Notes: a model not told the origin generated them from the sequence alone. 64,000 bases of DNA from PALSA-926 sp964476835 (GCA_964476835.1 CAYZCE010000007.1:1-64000); one strand, 5' to 3'; counted from the first letter of the stretch, positions 48,144 to 57,757 are shown. Numbers and translations: made by a program.

Positions 48144-49240
48144 CGCCGCAGGAGAAGCTGGCCTGGCTGCGCCTGAGCCGCACCGACAACGTCGGGCCGA
48201 TCACCTTTTACAAACTGCTCGAGCGTTTCGGCACCGCCGAAAACGCGCTCAAGGCCTTGCCCGACCTTGCCCAGCGCGGCGGGCGGATGGCCGGCCTCAA
48301 GGCCTTCGACAAAGGCCTCGCTGAAAAAGAAATCGCCGCCGTAGAGAAATACGGCGCGAAACTGATCGCACGCGACGAACCGGAATACCCGAAACTGCTC
48401 GCCCAGATCGAGGACGCGCCGCCGCTCATCACCGTGCTCGGCCATGCGGCGCTGCTCTCCAAGCCTGCGCTCGGTGTCGTCGGCGCGCGCAATGCCTCGC
48501 TGACCGGCCGCCGCATCGCGGAAGATTTCTCGCGCAAAGTGTCGCAGGCTGGATACGTCATCACCTCCGGTCTCGCGCGCGGGATCGATACGGCGGCGCA
48601 CGCGGCATCCTTGCAGGGCGGCACCGTCGCCGTGGTGGCAGGGGGCATCGACGTGATCTATCCGCCCGAGAACGAGAAACTCTATCGCCAGATCGCCGAG
48701 CAAGGCGCGGTCGTCGCCGAAAGCCCGTTCAGCACAGAGCCGCTCGCGCGCCACTTCCCGCGCCGCAACCGCATTATTTCCGGCCTGTCACTCGGCGTGC
48801 TTATCGTCGAGGCGGCGATGAAATCCGGCTCGCTCATCACCGCGCGCATGGCGCTGGAGCACAACCGCGAGGTTTTCGCCGTGCCCGGCTCGCCGCTCGA
48901 CCCGCGCGCCGAGGGCACCAACCAGCTGATCGCCGACGGCGCACACATGGCGCGCAGCGCGGACGACATCCTGCAGGAATTGCGATCCCTGCGGCAGCGC
49001 CCGATGAACGACCCGGCCGCACCACCGTGGCGCGGCGGCGGCTCGACGCTGCCCCTCAAGGAACCCGACGAGTCGCTGCGTAACCGCATTCTGGAAATGT
49101 TAAATGCCGTCCCAACCCAGATCGACGAGATCATCCGGGCCTCCGGCGCGGGGGCAGGTGACGTTTTAACCGTGATTCTGGAATTAGAACTCGCAGGACG
49201 TATTGAAAGACAGCCGGGAAATAAAGTAAACCTGATTTAG
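48140..49240 (+). CDS. dprA: DNA-processing protein DprA (Smf)
   Basis: DprA (366 aa) protects incoming single-stranded DNA and loads RecA during natural transformation. The N-terminal SAM-like part (LRLSRTDNVGPITFYKLL) leads into the Rossmann-like core with VGARNASLTGRRIAEDF, TSGLARGIDTAAHAASL and FPRRNRIISGLSLGVLIVEA. A C-terminal winged helix (about 305-366) follows. The start at 48140 overlaps the plsY stop (ATGA); the longer open frame upstream is just the plsY shadow. Together with comM at 60 kb it hints at transformation ability, though dprA is widespread and not proof. Confidence 0.95.
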   Translation: MTPQEKLAWLRLSRTDNVGPITFYKLLERFGTAENALKALPDLAQRGGRMAGLKAFDKGLAEKEIAAVEKYGAKLIARDEPEYPKLLAQIEDAPPLITVLGHAALLSKPALGVVGARNASLTGRRIAEDFSRKVSQAGYVITSGLARGIDTAAHAASLQGGTVAVVAGGIDVIYPPENEKLYRQIAEQGAVVAESPFSTEPLARHFPRRNRIISGLSLGVLIVEAAMKSGSLITARMALEHNREVFAVPGSPLDPRAEGTNQLIADGAHMARSADDILQELRSLRQRPMNDPAAPPWRGGGSTLPLKEPDESLRNRILEMLNAVPTQIDEIIRASGAGAGDVLTVILELELAGRIERQPGNKVNLI

Positions 49241-49277
49241 CCACATATTATATAGTGTGGCCCAGAGAGGGATATAC

Positions 49278-51920
49278 ATGGCCGCACGCAACCTCGTTAT
49301 CGTTGAATCGCCCGCCAAGGCAAAGACCATCAACAAGTACCTCGGCTCCGACTACATGGTCGTCGCCAGCTTCGGCCACGTGCGCGACCTGCCGGCCAAG
49401 AACGGCTCGGTCGATCCCGACAACGGCTTCGCGATGCAGTGGGAACTGGGCGAACGCTCGGGCAAGGCGCTGGCCGACATCCTCTCCAATGCCAAGAAGG
49501 CCGAAACCATCTACCTCGCGACTGACCCGGACCGTGAAGGCGAAGCGATCTCCTGGCATGTCACCGAATACCTGAAGGAAAAGAACCTGCTCGACAAGGT
49601 CACCGTCAAGCGCGTCGCCTTCAACGAAATCACCAAGAGCGCCGTCATCGACGCGTTCAAGCACGCCCGCGACATCGACCGCAACCTGGTCGACGCCTAC
49701 CTCGCGCGCCGCGCGCTCGACTACCTCGTCGGCTTCACGCTGTCGCCCGTCCTGTGGCGCAAGCTGCCGGGCTCGCGCTCGGCCGGCCGCGTGCAATCGG
49801 TCGCGCTGCGCCTGATCTGCGAGCGCGAAAGCGAGATCGAGGCCTTCAACCCCGAAGAATACTGGTCGATCGAGACGCTGCTGACCACCAAGGACAACAA
49901 ATCCTTCACCGCCCGCATCTCCGCGCTGGACGGCAAGAAGATCGAGAAGATGACGATCGGCTCCAAGGCGCAGGCCGACGCCGCCGTCGGCCGCATCAAG
50001 GGCCAGACCTACAAGGTCGCGACGATCGAGAAAAAGCAGGTCAAGCGTCACCCCTACCCGCCCTTCATCACCTCGACCCTGCAGGTGGAAGCCTCGCGCA
50101 AACTCCGTTTCGGCGCGACCAAGACCATGCGCATCGCGCAGCGCCTCTATGAAGGCGTCGACATCGGCGGCGAAACCGTCGGTCTCATCACCTATATGCG
50201 TACCGACGGCGTGACGCTGAGCAACGATGCGATCGAGGCCGCGCGCAAGCTGATCAAGAACAAGTTCGGCGACACCTACCTGCCCGAAGGCCCGCGCACC
50301 TACAAGACCAAGGTCAAGAACGCGCAGGAAGCGCACGAGGCGATCCGCCCCACCGACGTCTTCCGCACGCCGGAAAGCGTTGCTTCCTACCTCTCCGACG
50401 AAGAGGCGAAACTGTACGAGCTGATCTGGAAGCGCACGATCGCCTGCCAGATGGAATCCGCCGTGATGGACCAGGTCGCGGTCGACATCATCAATGCGGA
50501 CGGCAAGGTCGTGCTGCACGCCACCGGCTCCATCGTCGCCTTCGACGGCTTCCTCAAGCTCTACCGCGAGGAACAGGAAGACGACGACAAGGACGCGGCG
50601 GAAGAAGAACGCCGCCTGCCCGCGCTCAAGGAAGGCGACGCGCTGCAGCTTTCCGATATCATGCCCAACCAGCACTTCACCCAGCCGCCGCCCCGCTTCA
50701 CTGAAGCGAGCCTCGTCAAGAAGCTGGAAGAGCTCGGCATCGGCCGTCCCTCGACTTACGCCTCCATCCTGCAGGTCCTGCAGGACCGCGAGTACGTGAA
50801 GCTCGACCAGCGCCGCTTCCTGCCGGAAAGCCGCGGCCGCATCGTCACCTCGTTCCTCAGCAACTTCTTCAAGACTTACGTGGCCTACGACTTCACGGCG
50901 AAGCTGGAAGAAGAGCTTGACGAAATCTCGGACGGCAAGGTCGCCTACAAGAAAGTCCTCTCCGAATTCTGGGGCGCGTTCTCGGCGGCGATCGCGCTGG
51001 CCAACAAGCTGACGATCACCGAGGTCATCGACACGCTCGACCACCAGCTCGAGAAGATCCTCTACCCCAACGCCGGTGCGCCCGACGCGCGCGTCTGCCC
51101 GAAATGCGGCGAAGGCAAGCTGAGCCTCAAGCTCGGCAAGTTCGGCGCCTTCGTCGGCTGCTCGCGCTATCCCGACTGCCGCTACACCCGCCCCGTGCTC
51201 TCTTCCGCCGGCGACGACCAGAACAACGGCGAAGACACAGGCCCGAAGGAACTCGGCCTCGATCCCAAGACCGGCATGATGATCACGCTGCGCCGCGGCC
51301 CTTACGGCCCCTATATCCAGCTGGGGCCCGCCGCGACGGAAGCCGCAGCGCCTGTCGTCGAGGAACCCGTCGAACTCGACAAGAAGGGCAAGCCCAAGCG
51401 TAAGAAGAAGGCCGCCGCGCCCAAACCCAAGCGCGCGCCGGTGCCGCGCAACATGGATGTCGCCGACGTCGACCTGCAAAAAGCCATCGCGCTGCTCGGA
51501 TTGCCGCGCGAAGTGGGCCTCCACCCCGAAACGCATGAGATGATCAAGGCCGGCATCGGTCGCTTCGGCCCGTTCCTCGTGCACCAGGGCAAGTTCAAAT
51601 CCATCCCCGCCGACGATCCCGACGGCGTGCTCGGCATCGGTCTCGACCGCGCCGTCGCGCTACTCGCCCAGCAAAGCAAGAGCCGCAACGGCTTCGGCAC
51701 GCTGAAAGAACTCGGCAACCACCCGGACGACGGCAAGCCCGTCACCGTCAACAAGGGCCGCTTCGGCGTGTATATCCGCCATGGCGCCGTCAATGCCACC
51801 ATCCCCAAGGATGCCGAGGTCGAGAAAATCACGCTCGAACAGGCGCTGGAGTGGCTGTCCGCCAAGAAAAACGCGAAATCCACCGCGACGAAAGCGCCCC
51901 GGAAAGCAAAGAAAACTTGA
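49278..51920 (+). CDS. topA: DNA topoisomerase I
   Basis: TopA (880 aa) relaxes negative supercoils. The Toprim domain is N-terminal (NLVIVESPAKAKTINKYLG, then LATDPDREGEAISWH), and the active-site Tyr306 lies in TYMRTDGVTLS. The C-terminus has one four-Cys zinc ribbon (CPKCGEG...GCSRYPDC) followed by three topoisomerase C-terminal repeats of the bacterial type (GRFGPFL, GRFGVYI and a GPYGPYI variant) and a Lys/Ala-rich tail. GAGAGG stands before ATG 49278, which gives the standard N-terminus. The stop overlaps the likely TTG start of rnr. Confidence 0.96.
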   Translation: MAARNLVIVESPAKAKTINKYLGSDYMVVASFGHVRDLPAKNGSVDPDNGFAMQWELGERSGKALADILSNAKKAETIYLATDPDREGEAISWHVTEYLKEKNLLDKVTVKRVAFNEITKSAVIDAFKHARDIDRNLVDAYLARRALDYLVGFTLSPVLWRKLPGSRSAGRVQSVALRLICERESEIEAFNPEEYWSIETLLTTKDNKSFTARISALDGKKIEKMTIGSKAQADAAVGRIKGQTYKVATIEKKQVKRHPYPPFITSTLQVEASRKLRFGATKTMRIAQRLYEGVDIGGETVGLITYMRTDGVTLSNDAIEAARKLIKNKFGDTYLPEGPRTYKTKVKNAQEAHEAIRPTDVFRTPESVASYLSDEEAKLYELIWKRTIACQMESAVMDQVAVDIINADGKVVLHATGSIVAFDGFLKLYREEQEDDDKDAAEEERRLPALKEGDALQLSDIMPNQHFTQPPPRFTEASLVKKLEELGIGRPSTYASILQVLQDREYVKLDQRRFLPESRGRIVTSFLSNFFKTYVAYDFTAKLEEELDEISDGKVAYKKVLSEFWGAFSAAIALANKLTITEVIDTLDHQLEKILYPNAGAPDARVCPKCGEGKLSLKLGKFGAFVGCSRYPDCRYTRPVLSSAGDDQNNGEDTGPKELGLDPKTGMMITLRRGPYGPYIQLGPAATEAAAPVVEEPVELDKKGKPKRKKKAAAPKPKRAPVPRNMDVADVDLQKAIALLGLPREVGLHPETHEMIKAGIGRFGPFLVHQGKFKSIPADDPDGVLGIGLDRAVALLAQQSKSRNGFGTLKELGNHPDDGKPVTVNKGRFGVYIRHGAVNATIPKDAEVEKITLEQALEWLSAKKNAKSTATKAPRKAKKT

Positions 51921-54193
51921 AAAAGAAGAACCACACCAAGAAATCCGGACTCCCTACCAAAGACGCGCTTCGCGCTTTCATCCTCAACGGCGGCGGCCCC
52001 ATCAATAAACGCGACATCGCCCGCGCCTTTCACCTCAAGGGGCGGGACGAGCGCGTGATGCTCAAGGTCATGCTGCGCGAGCTGGCCGACGAAGGCGTCA
52101 TCGCGAAAGATCTCGGCAAGAACTACAAGGCGCCCGGCGCGCTGCCGGAAACCACGCTGATCGAGATCACCGGCGTCACCGACGATGGCGAAGTCACCGC
52201 ACAGCCTGCGAACTGGCAGGGCGACGGCGACGCGCCCGTCATCTACATCATGGAAAACCAGCGCAGCCAGCTGCCCCTGAAAGCGGGCGAGCAGATGCTG
52301 GCGCGCCTGAAGAAGATTTCCGCGCACGAATACGAAGCACGCATCATGAAGGCCGCCGAAGACGTCGGCGCGCCGGTGATCGGCGTCTTCAAGCCGTACA
52401 AGGACGGCGGCTACGTCTATCCGACCGACAAGAAGAACCGCGAAGACTACTGGGTGCCGCGCGAATACGCCGAAGGCGTCGCGGCGGGCGACCTTGTCAC
52501 CGTCGAGAAGCTCCCGCGCAGTTCGGGCCATGCACGCGGCAAGAACGCGGTGCGCATCGTCGAGAAGCTCGGCCAGAAAGACGACCCGAAACTCATCAGC
52601 CTGATCGCCATCCACGCGCATGGCATCCCGACCGTCTTCCCGCCCAAGGTGATCGCGGAAGCGGAAGAGATGCAAGAGCCGGATTTATCCGGCGGCCGCG
52701 TCGACCTGCGCCAGATCCCGCTCGTCACCATCGACGGCGCGGATGCGCGCGACTTCGACGACGCCGTCTTCGCGGAGCCCGACACCGACCCGAAGAACGA
52801 GGGCGGCTGGCATCTGCTGGTCGCCATTGCCGACGTGTCTTATTACGTGCGCCCCGGCTCGGCGCTCGACCGCACGGCGTACGAGCGCGGCAACTCGACC
52901 TATTTCGCCGACCGCGTCGTGCCGATGCTGCCGGAGCGTCTCTCCAACAACCTCTGCTCGCTGATGCCGAAGGTGAACCGCGCCTGCCTTGCCTGCCACT
53001 TGTGGATCGACAAGGACGGCCGCCTGATCTCACACAAGTTTGTGCGCGGCCTCATGCGCTCCGCCGCACGATTGACGTATGAGGAAGTCGAAGCCGCCCA
53101 TCTCGGCACGCCCGACGACAAGACCGGTCCCTTGGTGGAAACCGTCATCAAGCCGCTTTATAAGGCCTACAGCATCTTGAAACGCGCGCGCGAATTGCGC
53201 GGCGCGCTCGATATCGACCTGCCGGAACGCAAGGCGCTCATCAACGACAAGGGCATCGTCACCGCCATCGTCCCGCGCCAGCGCCTGGGCAGCCACCAGC
53301 TGATCGAGGAATTCATGGTGCTGGCCAACGTGGCCGCCGCCACGGCGCTCGAAAAAAAGGATGCGCCCTGCCTCTACCGCGTGCACGAGCGCCCCTCGCC
53401 CGAGCGGTTGGAGAACACGCGCGGCTTCCTGAAGGAAATGGGCTACAGCTTGCCCAAGACAGAAGACCTTCACCCGAAGAACATCAACCACCTGCTCAAG
53501 CTCTCCGCCGAGCGCCCCGACAAGGAACTCGTGCACACGCTGCTGCTGCGCACGCAGAGCCAGGCAGTCTATAGCCCCGACAACCTCGGCCACTTCGGCC
53601 TCGCGCTGGAGCGGTATGCGCACTTTACCTCGCCGATCCGCCGCTATGCGGACCTCATCGTGCACCGCTCGCTGGTGCGCTCCTACGGTCTCGGCGAAGG
53701 CGGCCTGACCGACAGCGAGCGCGAGACGATCGCGGAGATCGGCACGCATATCTCGACGACCGAGCGCCGCTCGATGGTCGCCGAGCGCGACGTGATGGAC
53801 CGCTTCACCGCGCAATACCTCAGCGAGAACGTCGGCGCGGAATTCAAGGGCCGCGTCAGCGGCGTGACGCACTTCGGCCTCTTCGTCTCGCTGGAGGAAT
53901 CCGGCGCCGACGGCCTTGTGCCGATGCGCAGCCTGCCGCGCGACTACTACGTCCATGACGAAAAGCGCCACGAGCTGGTCGGCAAGCAGACCGGGCGCAG
54001 CTACCGCCTCGCGCAGCCGGTCATCGTGCGCTTGGTCGAGGCCGACCCGATGCGCGGCTCGACCTTGTTCGAGATGGTCGACGGCGGTGCGGCAGAGCCG
54101 CGCCCGCGCGGCGACAGAGGCGGGCATTCCCACCCCAAATCCAAGGGCCGCCCTGACAAGAGACGCCAGAAGCATCGCAAAAATAAACGCTGA
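51917..54193 (+). CDS. rnr: Ribonuclease R
   Basis: RNase R (758 aa from the chosen start) is a processive 3'-5' exoribonuclease. It has an N-terminal winged helix (TKDALRAFILNGGGPINKRD), cold-shock domains, the RNB domain with catalytic Asp residues in DGADARDFDDAVF, the late block ALERYAHFTSPIRRYADLIV, an S1 domain (EFKGRVSGVTHFGLFVSLEE) and a basic tail. TTG 51917 overlaps the topA stop codon (TTGA). An ATG at 51851 is in frame but lies 70 bases inside topA and adds residues that look like topA shadow. RNase R also works with tmRNA in degrading stalled messages, relevant to the ssrA gene here. Confidence 0.94.
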   Translation: MKKKNHTKKSGLPTKDALRAFILNGGGPINKRDIARAFHLKGRDERVMLKVMLRELADEGVIAKDLGKNYKAPGALPETTLIEITGVTDDGEVTAQPANWQGDGDAPVIYIMENQRSQLPLKAGEQMLARLKKISAHEYEARIMKAAEDVGAPVIGVFKPYKDGGYVYPTDKKNREDYWVPREYAEGVAAGDLVTVEKLPRSSGHARGKNAVRIVEKLGQKDDPKLISLIAIHAHGIPTVFPPKVIAEAEEMQEPDLSGGRVDLRQIPLVTIDGADARDFDDAVFAEPDTDPKNEGGWHLLVAIADVSYYVRPGSALDRTAYERGNSTYFADRVVPMLPERLSNNLCSLMPKVNRACLACHLWIDKDGRLISHKFVRGLMRSAARLTYEEVEAAHLGTPDDKTGPLVETVIKPLYKAYSILKRARELRGALDIDLPERKALINDKGIVTAIVPRQRLGSHQLIEEFMVLANVAAATALEKKDAPCLYRVHERPSPERLENTRGFLKEMGYSLPKTEDLHPKNINHLLKLSAERPDKELVHTLLLRTQSQAVYSPDNLGHFGLALERYAHFTSPIRRYADLIVHRSLVRSYGLGEGGLTDSERETIAEIGTHISTTERRSMVAERDVMDRFTAQYLSENVGAEFKGRVSGVTHFGLFVSLEESGADGLVPMRSLPRDYYVHDEKRHELVGKQTGRSYRLAQPVIVRLVEADPMRGSTLFEMVDGGAAEPRPRGDRGGHSHPKSKGRPDKRRQKHRKNKR

Positions 54194-54217
54194 TTATTCA
54201 ATATCTTGTCGAATTAA

Positions 54218-54246
54218 TTGGCATAATACCTGGGTTTTGATACACT
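54218..54246 (+). promoter_or_regulatory. Promoter of the BTLCP gene pair
   Basis: TTGGCA (54218-54223), a 17-bp spacer and TACACT (54241-54246) form a good sigma-70-type promoter; transcription would start near 54253, about 28 bases before ATG 54281. Confidence 0.55.
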
Positions 54247-54280
54247 CCCTTATTCCTTTATTATAACCGGGAGTCGAATC

Positions 54281-55060
54281 ATGAAACTTTTCACCTCGCT
54301 GCACGACACGTTCCGTACCGCCGTCCTCACCGGCGTCGCCGTGCTCGGCCTTGCCAACATCGCCGCCGCGCAAAAGACGCCGAAGTCCGAACGCTTCGTC
54401 TTCGACGACAAGAACATCGACACGGCCGAATGGAAAGCGCAAGAACCCTTCAACTGGGAAATCCGCCAGCCCATGGCCCTCACGAATGAAGGCATCAGCA
54501 AAGTTTATAATGGCTGGCTGAACGCGCTGGACAGCCTCGGCATCCAGGATTCCTCGGTGACGATGAAAGCAAACATCATTAATACGCTCGTCAACGCCTC
54601 TATCGTCTATATGACCGACAAAGAGATGTATAACCTGCCCGAATACTACGCCCCGCCCGCGCAATCCATCGCCTATGGCCGCGGCGACTGCGAGGATTTC
54701 GCCATCGCCAAATACGACGCCTTGCTCCATCTCGGCGTGCCGGAAAATCGCCTGATGTTCCTGCTCGTCGCGCATAACAAGATGATGTCGCATATCGACC
54801 ACTGCGTGCTGGCGGTCGACACCTCGGCGGCGAACAACTGGACGAACCCGCTTGTCCTCGACATCAACCGCCCGACGCTACGCGTCGCGCCGACGGAAGA
54901 CGGCAGTTTTGCCCCTGTGGTTGCCAAGCCCAGCCAGACCTTCACCTTCAAGGAAAGGCACTACAAGCCTTTCTACGCCTTCGACGCGAGCAAGATTTAT
55001 AATTTCAGGGTGGAGAAGGTAAAGGCGCCCAAGGTCAAGAAGTCCGGCCTCAAGCCGTGA
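54281..55060 (+). CDS. Secreted bacterial transglutaminase-like cysteine peptidase (BTLCP, LapG-like)
   Basis: This 259-residue protein carries a signal peptide (cut near Ala30, IAAA|QK) and a peptidase C93 / BTLCP domain. The triad is Cys137 in RGDCEDFAIAKYDAL, His174 in HIDHCVLAVD and Asp194 in PLVLDINRP, positions almost the same as in characterised LapG proteins. LapG cleaves large surface adhesins in the periplasm and is calcium dependent; the DCED acidic cluster fits a calcium site. GGGAG stands eight bases before ATG. The stop overlaps the start of a paralogous lipoprotein gene. Its substrate is not known; no RTX-type LapA or LapD is in the window. Confidence 0.88.
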   Translation: MKLFTSLHDTFRTAVLTGVAVLGLANIAAAQKTPKSERFVFDDKNIDTAEWKAQEPFNWEIRQPMALTNEGISKVYNGWLNALDSLGIQDSSVTMKANIINTLVNASIVYMTDKEMYNLPEYYAPPAQSIAYGRGDCEDFAIAKYDALLHLGVPENRLMFLLVAHNKMMSHIDHCVLAVDTSAANNWTNPLVLDINRPTLRVAPTEDGSFAPVVAKPSQTFTFKERHYKPFYAFDASKIYNFRVEKVKAPKVKKSGLKP

Positions 55061-55773
55061 AGATCAAGCCGCTCCGCCACAGCTTCCGCGCCGCCGCCCT
55101 GTGCCTCATGGCGACAGCCGGCATGGTCGTGGGCGGCTGCAAGCGGGCGGAAGCCGTGTCACGGCTGGAAGTTGAGACCGGCAAGCCGTTCAACGCCTAC
55201 GACGTCAGCACCATCGAGATGCAGGATTGGCCGTACCGGCAACAGGCGGTACTGCGGGATTCGACCGTCAGCCGCGCCTATGCGCTTTGGATGTCCGGCC
55301 TCGACGATGTGAAGAAGGCTTCCCTCTACGACAAGGCCGATGCCGTCAACGACCTCGTCAATGCGACCGTCACCTATACCCGCGACAGCACGCTCTATCG
55401 CGGCGATGATGAATACTGGTCGCCCGCCGCGCAGACAATCCTGTTCCGCCGCGGCGACTGCGAGGATTTCGCCATCGCCAAATACGACGCGCTGCGCCGC
55501 CTCGGCGTTTCCAACGACCGCCTGATGCTGCTGTGCGTCACCACGCAGGACACGATGAAGCTGCCGAACCACTGCGTGCTGGCCGTCGACACCACGGCCA
55601 AGAACACATGGACGAACAGCCTGATCCTCGACGATGCTTTCTATGAAGACAGCGGAAAACCCGTGCACGGCCTGACAAAAATCCAGGATACGGGTTACAA
55701 GCCCTATATCGGCCTGACCGACAAGACGCTCTTTAATGTGAAGTTGACGACCCTGAAGACTCCGAAGCGCTGA
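55057..55773 (+). CDS. Lipoprotein BTLCP (LapG-like) cysteine peptidase, paralogue of the upstream gene
   Basis: The 238-residue protein has a lipoprotein signal with lipobox VGGC (Cys28) instead of an ordinary signal peptide. The BTLCP triad is Cys135 (RRGDCEDFAIAKYDAL), His172 (PNHCVLAVD) and Asp192 (SLILDDAF). The long identical run around the Cys shows recent common origin with the upstream gene. It starts with GTG overlapping the preceding stop (GTGA), so the two are translationally coupled. Predicted to be anchored in the inner leaflet of the outer membrane or in the inner membrane, so a second, membrane-tethered protease acting on periplasmic or surface proteins is inferred. Its end overlaps the convergent GGDEF gene by 41 bp. 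Confidence 0.86.
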   Translation: MKIKPLRHSFRAAALCLMATAGMVVGGCKRAEAVSRLEVETGKPFNAYDVSTIEMQDWPYRQQAVLRDSTVSRAYALWMSGLDDVKKASLYDKADAVNDLVNATVTYTRDSTLYRGDDEYWSPAAQTILFRRGDCEDFAIAKYDALRRLGVSNDRLMLLCVTTQDTMKLPNHCVLAVDTTAKNTWTNSLILDDAFYEDSGKPVHGLTKIQDTGYKPYIGLTDKTLFNVKLTTLKTPKR

Positions 55774-56830
55774 CCGGAGGCTCCGCGGCGCGCACCTGGT
55801 TGCGGCCGCCGCGCTTGGCGCTGTAGAGCGCGGTATCCGCGCGGTCGATGAAATCCAGCACCGTCTCACCGGACGCGAATTCGGCGATGCCGATCGACAG
55901 CGTGATGCGCCCGAGCTTCTGGTTGTTCGCCTTGTTCACCACTTCCTTCGCCTCGACCGCCTTGCGCAGCGCTTCCGCCACGCGCTGCGCGCCCGCCAGC
56001 GGCGTTTCCGGCAGCATGATCGCGAATTCCTCGCCGCCGAAACGCGCCGCGAAGTCGCGGCCCTTGACGCCGTCGGTCAGTTCGCGCGCCACAAGGCGCA
56101 GCACCTGGTCGCCCGTCTGGTGGCCGTAGGTGTCGTTGAACGACTTGAAATGGTCGATGTCGAGCATTAGGAGGCACATCTGCTTGCCGTCGCGCGCGCA
56201 GTCTTCCGTCCATTCGAGGATCTGCTTGTCGAAGGCCTTGCGGTTGGCCAGGCCCGTGAGACCGTCGGTCAGCGCCTCGCGCTTAACGTTGTCGAGGTTC
56301 TTCTTGAGTTCGCTTACCTGCGACGACGACGAGGTCAGCTGCACCTCGAGCTCCTGGTTCTTCTGCACCATCGCCTTGGTGTTCTGCACGATATTGGTGA
56401 CCACGGTGCCGAGGTCCTCGAGCGAGGTCGCGGTCTGGATCTTCTGCGAGACATCCTGCAGGTTATGGCTGTATTCCTTGGTCTGCGTCTGCACCGCACT
56501 GACAGTCGCGGCCAGCTCGCCGATCGCCTGCTGCACCTGTTCGCTGATCTTGCGCACGGCGTCGTCGCGCGCCGCCTCGCTGAGGTGGCGCTTGTAAAGC
56601 TGGTGGCAGGCCGTCTCGTCAAGCGCACCGGCGTAAGTGTCCACCGCCCGCACGACCTCGACGCTGCCCTGGAAATAGCGGAACCAGAGTTCGTAGACGT
56701 GCGGCACAGGCGTCAACCCCAAGCTGGCGATGCGCTCGAGCGCGCGCGCCGAAATCTCGCGCATCCGCTCGGGATCGCCGGGGGCAAAACCCTTCCTGCC
56801 GGTCATGTCGTTTACGTCGGAATTGGCCAA
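55733..56830 (-). CDS. GGDEF diguanylate cyclase with an N-terminal helical sensor region
   Basis: This 365-residue protein has a helical N-terminal region (about 1-190, with coiled-coil stretches such as ISEQVQQAIGELAATVSAVQ) and a C-terminal GGDEF domain. The active site reads RFGGEEF, the catalytically competent GGEEF form. The inhibitory I-site position reads KGRD instead of RxxD, so feedback inhibition may be absent. No membrane segment is visible; it looks cytoplasmic. TTG 56830 is chosen because GAGG lies ten bases upstream; an ATG at 56806 has no ribosome site. It makes c-di-GMP from two GTP. Its 3' end overlaps the lipoprotein BTLCP gene on the other strand. Confidence 0.9.
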   Translation of the reverse strand: MANSDVNDMTGRKGFAPGDPERMREISARALERIASLGLTPVPHVYELWFRYFQGSVEVVRAVDTYAGALDETACHQLYKRHLSEAARDDAVRKISEQVQQAIGELAATVSAVQTQTKEYSHNLQDVSQKIQTATSLEDLGTVVTNIVQNTKAMVQKNQELEVQLTSSSSQVSELKKNLDNVKREALTDGLTGLANRKAFDKQILEWTEDCARDGKQMCLLMLDIDHFKSFNDTYGHQTGDQVLRLVARELTDGVKGRDFAARFGGEEFAIMLPETPLAGAQRVAEALRKAVEAKEVVNKANNQKLGRITLSIGIAEFASGETVLDFIDRADTALYSAKRGGRNQVRAAEPPVSASESSGSSTSH

Positions 56831-57037
56831 AGTCCGGAATCCTCGTTGTCCTTCCTTATTTTAGCCGGAAAATGGTGAATAAACCCTTCTCCGCCCCGGC
56901 CATACCCCCGCCTCATGCCTGGGCATGCCCTTGTCGTTGTATTATGACAAAAAATATTTACTTGTATCCGCAGCCGCCCTGCACAAAACTACACGCTTGC
57001 GCATTATGCCCAGTCAAAAAAGAAAGACCGACACGCC

Positions 57038-57757
57038 ATGAACGACCTTCTCGCCACCATTAAAAAGTCCCTGTTCGTGCCGATCCACCCGGCGGGCTGG
57101 CCGTTCATCGCGATCATGGCCGTGCTCGGCCTGCTGCTGTCGCGCCTCGGCGAGACGGGCGGCTTCATCGGCCTCGTGCTCACCCTGTGGTGCGTGTACT
57201 TCTTCCGCTGCCCCGTGCGCCAGACGCCGGTGCGCGAAGGCCTGATCGTCAGCCCCGCCGACGGCATGGTGCAGATGATCGTCGAGGCGCCGCTGCCGCC
57301 CGAACTGGCGGATGCCGGCGAAACCGGCACGCGCACGCGCGTCTCCGTCTTCCTCAACGTCTTCGACGTGCACGTCAACCGCATCCCGGCCGACGGCGAG
57401 ATCAAACGCGTCGTCTACCGCCCCGGCAAGTTCTTCAACGCCTCCCTCGACAAGGCGAGCGTGGACAACGAGCGCTCGACCGTGCTGATGCAGATCGCCG
57501 GCACCGACAAGACCGTCACCTTCGTGCAGATCGCAGGGTTGGTCGCGCGCCGCATCATCTGCAAGCTGACCGCAGGCCAGCAAGTCAAGACCGGCAACGT
57601 CTACGGCCTTATCCGCTTCGGCAGCCGCGTCGACATCTTCCTGCCGCCCGGCGTTTCTCCGCTCGTCTCCGTCGGCCAGCGCATGATCGGCGGCGAGAGC
57701 ATCATCGCTGACCTTAAGTCGTCCGAGACCGCCCGCATCGCGGAGAACCGCGCGTGA
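57038..57757 (+). CDS. psd: Phosphatidylserine decarboxylase proenzyme (short form)
   Basis: Psd (239 aa) converts phosphatidylserine to phosphatidylethanolamine. An N-terminal hydrophobic hairpin (about 18-60) is followed by the catalytic part with SPADGMVQMI, FLNVFDVHVNRIPADG and the self-cleavage site RFGSRVD, where the chain is cut at Gly-Ser to form the pyruvoyl group. The length is that of the short, archaeal-like form common in alphaproteobacteria. The stop overlaps the pssA GTG by four bases. Confidence 0.95.
   Translation: MNDLLATIKKSLFVPIHPAGWPFIAIMAVLGLLLSRLGETGGFIGLVLTLWCVYFFRCPVRQTPVREGLIVSPADGMVQMIVEAPLPPELADAGETGTRTRVSVFLNVFDVHVNRIPADGEIKRVVYRPGKFFNASLDKASVDNERSTVLMQIAGTDKTVTFVQIAGLVARRIICKLTAGQQVKTGNVYGLIRFGSRVDIFLPPGVSPLVSVGQRMIGGESIIADLKSSETARIAENRA

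Noticed and set aside
51851..51916. ATG start for rnr 22 codons upstream of the chosen TTG
   Set aside because: It would overlap topA by 70 bp and has no clear ribosome site; TTG 51917 gives the usual tight topA-rnr overlap. Not excluded.
54281..55773. Frameshifted single gene instead of two BTLCP genes
   Set aside because: Each frame has its own export signal and its own complete Cys-His-Asp triad, so they are two intact paralogues.
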